In this document: one piece after another, positions 59,112 through 64,000 of the stretch
Position numbering within the stretch: the first letter of the stretch is position 1
Layout: each line of letters starts with the position of its first letter
Assembly (NCBI GenBank): GCA_035535995.1
Contig: DATLOZ010000010.1
Coordinates: 62,001-126,000, forward strand
Reading direction: 5' to 3'
Origin: JANYCO01 sp035535995
Lineage (GTDB): Bacteria; Bacteroidota; Bacteroidia; Cytophagales; Cytophagaceae
Length of the DNA: 64,000 nt
The notes under the pieces: generated by a model
The model's input: only the letters and a program-made list of their open reading frames with translations
What the model was told of the DNA's origin: nothing
Databases searched by the model: none
Made by a program: the position numbers and the translations under genes

Positions 59112-60461
59112 TTAGTAAAAGTCTACGTGACAATTTGTGTTCTCACTCACAAAAGCATCCACTTCTTCTTTACGAACTTGAGTGTTGTAGCAATAAACAC
59201 TTGTTAATTTTGACTTTCCACTCAGAGGTGCTATACTTCTGACCATCGAACTTCCCATATTCACGTATTCCAGTTCTGGCAAGTCTTTCAGGGCTTCTAC
59301 ACTTTTTACAGGTGTGCCGGAGATATCCAAAGTTCTCAGCGCTTCCATGTTTTTGATCGGCGCAAGATCCTGCACGTCGGTATAGCCGCAGCTAAGGCTA
59401 TCAAGCAGAGGCATCGCTTCCAGGCCTTTCAAAGAATTTACTTCTGTAGTATTAAGGTATAAACTTTTCAAACCTGTACAGTTTTTTAAAGGGGAAATAT
59501 CTTTTACATCCGAACGGCTTACATCAAGAATCTCCAACATCGTCAAGGCTCCCAGTGGTGTGATATCTTCAATTTCAGTATCGCAAATGTATAGGCTTTT
59601 CAAACTTATGAGGTTTTCAATACCGTTGAGCGTTTTCAGATCCGTTCTTGCCAGGTACAAATATTCCAGACTGGTCATTTGTCCCAGGTCTTTCAGTCCT
59701 TCAATTCTTGTTTCTCCCGAATCGAGTGTAAGCAATGCGCTCATATTGGCAATCGGACTCAGATCGGTGATCTTGGTATTCATGATATAGAGCGTTTGCA
59801 TACTCGTCATATTGCGGAGCGGTTCGATCGAATTGATGCGTGTGCTGGCACAGCTCAAGTAAACCAGGCTGGTAAGACCTTTTAGTGCATCAAGCGATTT
59901 TATTTTTAGATAGCTCACATCAAGATTTTCCAGCAAGATCATGCCCGACAGCGGCGACAGGTCTTTAATTCTTGTCTGGCTGATGTAAAGACTTTTCATT
60001 CCAACAAGGTTGCGCAATGGCTCCAGGCTGGAGATGGTAGTATTGCTGATATTCAGGTATTCCAGGTTGCGAAGATTGCGGAGAGGTTCTAAAGAATTGA
60101 TATTGGTAGAGCTAAGGTAGAGCGACTGTAATTCGGTAAGATGTGAAATATAGTCAAGACGGTCGATCCGGATGGAAGATACGTCCAGGGATTTCAATCC
60201 TCTTAGCATAAGCAGTGGCTTCAGGTCAGTGATATCCCTTACCTGATCGCTGTCTACATAGAGGTAAAGCGTTTCAGCTTTGATAATATCTTCCAGCTCT
60301 TCATCGCTTGGATCATGTTCAATGGTAATTGAATTTTTCAAAGCTTTGCGCCAACCTTCATTGATCGACTTCCACCAGTCGCGCGCGTTGTCTTGTCGCT
60401 GTATATTGCTTGTAGATTGATTATCATTCACGCCGGAAGGCCTTCCTTCTTGATGTTCCAT
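59112..60461 (-). CDS. Leucine-rich-repeat protein without export signal
   Basis: A 449-residue protein made almost entirely of about 16 internalin-type LRRs of 22 residues, each of the form LxxLxxLDVSxTxIxxLxPLxxL (for example LEYLNISNTTISSLEPLRNL, LKSLYISQTRIKDLSPL, LEILDVSRSDVKDISPLKN). The regular N-to-C pattern predicts a curved solenoid for protein binding. The first 80 residues are polar and helical (RDWWKSINEGWRKALKNSITIEHDPSDEELEDII) and carry no signal peptide, lipobox or sorting domain, so it is probably cytosolic, or exported by an unknown route. The ligand is unknown. Confidence 0.85.
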   Translation of the reverse strand: MEHQEGRPSGVNDNQSTSNIQRQDNARDWWKSINEGWRKALKNSITIEHDPSDEELEDIIKAETLYLYVDSDQVRDITDLKPLLMLRGLKSLDVSSIRIDRLDYISHLTELQSLYLSSTNINSLEPLRNLRNLEYLNISNTTISSLEPLRNLVGMKSLYISQTRIKDLSPLSGMILLENLDVSYLKIKSLDALKGLTSLVYLSCASTRINSIEPLRNMTSMQTLYIMNTKITDLSPIANMSALLTLDSGETRIEGLKDLGQMTSLEYLYLARTDLKTLNGIENLISLKSLYICDTEIEDITPLGALTMLEILDVSRSDVKDISPLKNCTGLKSLYLNTTEVNSLKGLEAMPLLDSLSCGYTDVQDLAPIKNMEALRTLDISGTPVKSVEALKDLPELEYVNMGSSMVRSIAPLSGKSKLTSVYCYNTQVRKEEVDAFVSENTNCHVDFY

Positions 60462-60718
60462 ATACTAGTTTTCCAACTTTTTTTGATTCTTCAAAGGTTA
60501 AAATTAAGGAATATTTTGGTGCAAATTCTTTAAACGCGACTTTCATTTTTGTCAAAAAACCTGTCACGAAAAACTCTTTCCTTTTATCAGCGGGTAGGTA
60601 TTATTTAAAAAATTATATTTTAACTGTTTAAAACTAAGCAAAAAAAGGTTTTTATTTAAGAAATATTATAAGATATTTGTACGACACCTATAATCCTGTT
60701 TTTACCTAAAAAACAATT

Positions 60719-61609
60719 ATGTTAGACGAATTCGGAAAAAAACAATCTTCCCCTTTGTGGTTTTCGATTCTATTCGATTTTCACAAAACCAAAACCCTCA
60801 AAAAACTTTCTTATAGTGTAATTGCCGTAGGCGCCTACACCCTGGCGATCGAGATCCTTGAAGACAAAGTATTTCATATTGACTTCAAAGCACCTTCGAT
60901 CGTATTCTCTATTTTGGGCATTGTATTGGGTCTTCTACTGGTATTCAGAACCAACACTGCTTACGATAGATGGTGGGAAGGAAGAAAGCTACTCAGCAGC
61001 TTGGGGTCCAATGCTAAAAATTTTGCTATCAAGATCAATTCTTACTTGCCGGCTAGTGATGTAGCCAACAAAGTATATTTTGCCAAAATGATCAGCAACC
61101 ATGCTTTTGCTATGAAAGAAAACCTTCGTGGCGAAGTACAGTTTGAAGAGCTGGATGAGGTAACACCCGGTTACAACGATCTTCTAAAATCCGTTTACCA
61201 TGTACCAAACCAGATCGTGGCTTCTATGACGGAAAGAATTGTAGCTTTATACAAAGAAGGAAAGATCACTGACCCTCAATTGCTGGAACTTTCCAAACAT
61301 ATGGATGCCGCAGTAGAGATCGTAGCGAGCTGTGAGCGTATCCGTACTACACCGGTTCCTTTCTCTTATAGTATTCACCTTAAGAAATTCATTTTCTTCT
61401 TCACCGTAATTCTACCGTTCGGATTCATCCACGACCTTGGTTACTGGTGCTTTATTATTGTAATGATCATTTTCTATGCACTTGTAGGTCTGGAAGCCAT
61501 CGGTGAAGAAATCGAAGATCCTTTCGGTCAAGACGAAAACGACTTGCCGATCGATGCGATCTGTCGCTCTCTGAAGAAAAGTGTCAATGCAATTCTAAAA
61601 GTTCAATAA
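60719..61609 (+). CDS. Bestrophin-family anion channel, second copy
   Basis: A 296-residue bestrophin/UPF0187 protein. Membrane segments at about 28-48 and 55-77, the signature FRTNTAYDRWWEGRKLL, a helical cytosolic region, two more hydrophobic segments (KFIFFFTVILPFGFIHDL, YWCFIIVMIIFYALVGLEAI) and the C-terminal EIEDPFGQDENDLPIDAICRSL belt motif. It is shorter than the 344-residue paralogue at 11406-12440, lacking the insertion near residue 140-185 of that protein. It is followed after 29 bp by a lipoprotein gene; no carbonic anhydrase is near it. Confidence 0.9.
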   Translation: MLDEFGKKQSSPLWFSILFDFHKTKTLKKLSYSVIAVGAYTLAIEILEDKVFHIDFKAPSIVFSILGIVLGLLLVFRTNTAYDRWWEGRKLLSSLGSNAKNFAIKINSYLPASDVANKVYFAKMISNHAFAMKENLRGEVQFEELDEVTPGYNDLLKSVYHVPNQIVASMTERIVALYKEGKITDPQLLELSKHMDAAVEIVASCERIRTTPVPFSYSIHLKKFIFFFTVILPFGFIHDLGYWCFIIVMIIFYALVGLEAIGEEIEDPFGQDENDLPIDAICRSLKKSVNAILKVQ

Positions 61610-61638
61610 AAATCTTATCACGAAAAAACTGGTATTTT

Positions 61639-62403
61639 ATGCTGAATATCAAACATACAAGTCTGGCTGGAATCGGAATGATGGTATTATCTGTATTCGT
61701 CCTCTCCTCCTGCTCTCTTGACCCAATCGATAAAACTTATTCCAAACATACTTCTGACGACGATTTCAGAAGAATCATGGAGATCAGCCGCGTCGACTCT
61801 GCCGATAAGGTACTGCTGGCAGAATACATGGTGCACCACCAATTGGTAGGACCTCATGTATTAGAACTTCATGATACTTATGCTGATATTCTGGATAAAG
61901 CGAAAAAAGAAAAAGAGGAATACGAGAAAGAGAAAAGAAAGAAAGGAAAAGTAAACGAGATCGATATTGCCCGCTCGCATGAAATTGAGAAGATTAAAAA
62001 TCTGAAAAAAGTATTGTTTGTGGATTTTGTCAGAGAAGAGAACATCTCTTCTTTGGATGAAGAAAATGAAATTCCTAAAAAAGGGAAAAAAGCTGCGCCT
62101 CCTGTCAATAAAAACCTGATCAGTTTTGACGTCATGTTTAAGAACATCAGCGAAAAAGATACGATCCGCGCTTTTACAGGTGACCTGAATTTCTACGATA
62201 CTTTCCATGCAGAGATCAAAAAAATAAGATACACGTCTTTCAAAAAAATTCCGGTAGGCGAATCCGTTGTTCAAAGATTTACACTTAATCTTGATGAAAT
62301 AAACAACGATAACAATCTATACAGTGGCCTGAAGAAAGAAGACATTAAAGTAGAATGGCTCCCTGAAAGATTGATCTACGTAGACGATACAGTGATCGAA
62401 TAA
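61639..62403 (+). CDS. Lipoprotein, hypothetical
   Basis: A 254-residue lipoprotein with signal peptide and lipobox LSSC (Cys25). The mature part has an acidic start, a long charged coiled-coil-like helix at about 88-110 (DKAKKEKEEYEKEKRKKGK), and a beta-rich C-terminal half (NLISFDVMFKNISEKDTIRAFTGDLNFYDTF ... GESVVQRFTLNLDEINNDN). No family was recognised. It lies 29 bp after the second bestrophin, so the two are probably co-transcribed and end at the terminator at 62425-62466. A periplasmic or outer-membrane partner role is only inferred. Confidence 0.75.
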   Translation: MLNIKHTSLAGIGMMVLSVFVLSSCSLDPIDKTYSKHTSDDDFRRIMEISRVDSADKVLLAEYMVHHQLVGPHVLELHDTYADILDKAKKEKEEYEKEKRKKGKVNEIDIARSHEIEKIKNLKKVLFVDFVREENISSLDEENEIPKKGKKAAPPVNKNLISFDVMFKNISEKDTIRAFTGDLNFYDTFHAEIKKIRYTSFKKIPVGESVVQRFTLNLDEINNDNNLYSGLKKEDIKVEWLPERLIYVDDTVIE

Positions 62404-62424
62404 TCTGTATATACTGAAAATAAT

Positions 62425-62466
62425 AAAGCGAAAGAGCCTGATACAATTATCAGGCTCTTTCGCTTT
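62425..62466. terminator. Strong terminator after the lipoprotein gene
   Basis: 19-bp perfect stem AAAGCGAAAGAGCCTGATA with CAAT loop and T/A tails. Confidence 0.92.
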
Positions 62467-62477
62467 TAAAATTAAAT

Positions 62478-62527
62478 CGTCATTGCGAAGAGTGTCCGCC
62501 AACCGGCGGACGCGACGAAGCAATCTG
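62478..62527. repeat. GTCATTGCGA REP-like repeat, copy 2
   Basis: CGTCATTGCGAAGAGTGTCC followed by a GTCCGCC-AACC-GGCGGAC hairpin and GCGACGAAGCAATCTG. Same family as 55237-55384, with an inserted GC-rich hairpin. Confidence 0.7.
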
Positions 62528-62572
62528 TTAGTTACGCAGCCTTGTCAATTTGAAGCTGATATTTTTTAACAT

Positions 62573-62607
62573 AAAAAGGGCCGGGTAATTGTTACCCGGC
62601 CCTTTTT
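62573..62607. terminator. GC-rich terminator hairpin
   Basis: 16-bp perfect stem AAAAAGGGCCGGGTAA with TTG loop and T run, in the gap between convergent genes. Confidence 0.9.
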
Positions 62608-62683
62608 ATATTCATGATTATTTTAGCTGAGCCATAAAAATAATAAATTTCAATACTCAATACTCTTGCTCACTACTGCCCTT

Positions 62684-63217
62684 CTACCAGTCTTCTTTAT
62701 TTTCCGGCTTACCGGTAGTCATAAACTTTTTAAGATCAGTGATCACATCGTTTACATTTTTGTTTACCTGTGTCACCGTTTCATTTTTGTTTTGACCACT
62801 CATCTTTGCTATTGCGGCTTCCAGACTTTGTGCTGTTTTCTCGCCAAGCTTTACATTGTAGATCTTGAAATCTGTAATGGTAAAACGATACTTCCCTTCT
62901 TTCTGTCCGATAAGGATCGAATAAGATACGTTGTTTTGAGATTTGTATTTGAAATCGTAAGTAAGTTGTATTTCAAAAGAACCGTCTTTACCTACCTTAT
63001 AATTTGCCTTATCATCGGGTGAATATTTATCTGTTTTATAAAAATTGGCGATCCAGTCCTTGGTACGCTGGTAAAGATCGTCGCGGCTTACACTGTCGAG
63101 CGTTACTGTTTCCTGGTAAGTAATTTTTTTAGTCTCTGTATCAACAGGAAGCCCTTGGGCTGATACATTGCTCCACCCAGTAAAGAGCAGAATTATGACG
63201 AATGCAATTTTTTTCAT
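62684..63217 (-). CDS. DUF4468 secreted protein
   Basis: A 177-residue exported protein of the DUF4468 family (TBP-like fold), common in Bacteroidota with unknown function. Start at ATG 63217 (MKKIAFVIILLFTGWSNVSA), giving a normal signal peptide; an upstream start at 63280 would add 21 untypical residues. Core seen: ITYQETVTLDSVSRDDLYQRTKDWIANFYKT, FEIQLTYDFKYKSQNNVSYSILIGQKEGKYRFTITDFKIYNV. It follows the CoA-binding protein gene by 59 bp on the same strand. Confidence 0.85.
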   Translation of the reverse strand: MKKIAFVIILLFTGWSNVSAQGLPVDTETKKITYQETVTLDSVSRDDLYQRTKDWIANFYKTDKYSPDDKANYKVGKDGSFEIQLTYDFKYKSQNNVSYSILIGQKEGKYRFTITDFKIYNVKLGEKTAQSLEAAIAKMSGQNKNETVTQVNKNVNDVITDLKKFMTTGKPENKEDW

Positions 63218-63276
63218 ACGGTATTTGTTTAGTGTTATAACCTTTGGTACGAAAATAATGCCATATTTGTTAATTA

Positions 63277-63645
63277 TCAATACTGATTAGTAGATAACAG
63301 TACGAGCGTACAAGCCTCCAGCGGTTCTATGTTATTCTTTTCCAGCAAGTCCATCAATTCATCGTTTTCTGTTCCCGGATTAAAGATAACACGCTTAGGT
63401 TTGAGCTTCAGCAGGTAATTGTAGATAGACGCCTGATTTTGCGGTCCAACGTATAAGGTAACCGTGTCCACTCCTTCTATCAATGGTTGTCCATTATCAA
63501 TCGTTTTCCCGGCCACTTCTCCTTTTTTCAGTCCTACGGGAATGATCTCATGACCATGTTTCACCAGCATATTCGCTGCGCGGTAAGCATACCTACTGGG
63601 ATCTGGAGTAGCTCCTATTATTACAGTTTTCTTATTCATGATCAT
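63277..63645 (-). CDS. CoA-binding protein
   Basis: A 122-residue protein with the CoA_binding_2 Rossmann fold (TVIIGATPDPSRYAYRAANMLVKHGHEIIPVGLKKGEV at the start, IDNGQPLIEGVDTVTLYVGPQNQ, YLLKLKPKRVIFNPGTENDELM). Small cytosolic family found across bacteria; binds CoA or a related nucleotide, role unproven. The start may be at 63645 or at Met3 (63639). It lies 33 bp downstream of the FAD-dependent protein gene and upstream of DUF4468. Confidence 0.87.
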   Translation of the reverse strand: MIMNKKTVIIGATPDPSRYAYRAANMLVKHGHEIIPVGLKKGEVAGKTIDNGQPLIEGVDTVTLYVGPQNQASIYNYLLKLKPKRVIFNPGTENDELMDLLEKNNIEPLEACTLVLLSTNQY

Positions 63646-63678
63646 AAAACCAAACGATAAAATAATTAGTTCGTCCGA

Positions 63679-64000
63679 TTACTTTCCATATTTTTCTGCC
63701 CATTTTTCCGCGCATCGCTCTCCGTCCATTGCTGCAGATACGATCCCACCGGCATAGCCTGCTCCTTCTCCGCATGGATACAGACGTTTTAGCTGCACAT
63801 GTTCAAAGGTCTCACGGTCCCGCGGTACTAGTACAGGTGAGGACGTTCTGCTTTCTACTCCTATGATCTGTGCTTCGTTGGTGAGATAGCCTTTCATTTT
63901 TTTACCAAACAATTTGAATGCTTGTCGCAACCGTTCTGCTATAAAATCAGGCAACACTTCGTCCATGCTTACCGAGGCGAGTCCTGGCTGGTAAGAAGTT
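63679..64000 (-). CDS. FAD-dependent oxidoreductase, C-terminal part (cut by window)
   Basis: The C-terminal 107 residues of a flavoprotein (COG2509-like, uncharacterised FAD-dependent dehydrogenase). The frame is open to the window edge, so the beginning lies outside. Seen: PDFIAERLRQAFKLFGKKM, TSSPVLVPRD and the FAD-binding GEGAGYAGGIVSAAMDGERCAEKWAE, typical for the family. It is upstream of the CoA-binding gene with 33 bp spacing on the same strand. Confidence 0.8.
   Translation of the reverse strand, partial: TSYQPGLASVSMDEVLPDFIAERLRQAFKLFGKKMKGYLTNEAQIIGVESRTSSPVLVPRDRETFEHVQLKRLYPCGEGAGYAGGIVSAAMDGERCAEKWAEKYGK

Noticed and set aside
59112..60461. CRISPR-like regular repetition in the LRR gene
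   Set aside because: The periodicity is 66 bp in coding frame and encodes leucine-rich repeats; no identical DNA repeats with unique spacers.

Overview
The window is AT-rich chromosomal DNA from a member of the Bacteroidota, most likely a Cytophaga/Sporocytophaga-like gliding, polysaccharide-degrading bacterium. Support comes from C-terminal type IX secretion (T9SS) sorting domains on a GH18 chitinase, a GH16 glucanase and a large IgGFc-like adhesin; three outer-membrane PD40/OmpA proteins of the PorE type; promoters of the Bacteroidota TAnnTTTG form; and housekeeping genes typical of the phylum (bifunctional Rel, eukaryote-type glycogen branching enzyme, Obg, DprA, MlaEF). No phage, CRISPR array or intact insertion sequence is visible.

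Layout. 1-8.0 kb: two large PD40/OmpA envelope proteins flank a small secreted protein and a decayed gene. 8.0-10.6 kb: an accessory stretch with a transposase remnant, an uncharacterised 302-residue protein, a proteasome-like Ntn-hydrolase, and a dispersed repeat carrying a perfect 23-bp hairpin. 10.6-13.5 kb: an LCIB/C-type carbonic anhydrase, a bestrophin channel and a metallo-beta-lactamase-fold enzyme in one direction. 13.5-17.3 kb: an AraC-controlled oxidation/hydrolysis cluster (SDR, decayed SDR, alpha/beta hydrolase, NTF2-like) whose two promoters share the same duplicated operator. 18-31.9 kb: tRNA-Ser, holA, rel, a DUF58/BatA operon, thyA, glgB, chitinase, radical SAM and DnaJ-like genes. 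32-42 kb: PorV-like and helix-hairpin-helix outer-membrane proteins, obg, small conserved proteins, a flavin oxidoreductase with a halogenase-type motif, GH16 glucanase and Bax-inhibitor-1. 42-52.9 kb: the third PD40/OmpA protein, a peptide transporter, DEAD-box helicase, dprA, a nucleoid protein, a thioesterase and an O-antigen ligase. 52.9-64 kb: the adhesin, a class III aminotransferase, MlaEF, an SDR, a cytosolic LRR protein, a second bestrophin with a lipoprotein, DUF4468, a CoA-binding protein and the C-terminus of a flavoprotein.

The two most interesting systems are (a) the tight bestrophin/LCIB-type carbonic anhydrase pair, a bacterial counterpart of the algal bicarbonate-handling pair, and (b) two promoters of the AraC cluster that each carry a 22-bp-period direct repeat exactly 21 nt from a TAnnTTTG box. 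The intergenic DNA also holds at least five dispersed repeat families, several of them long palindromes placed between convergent genes.
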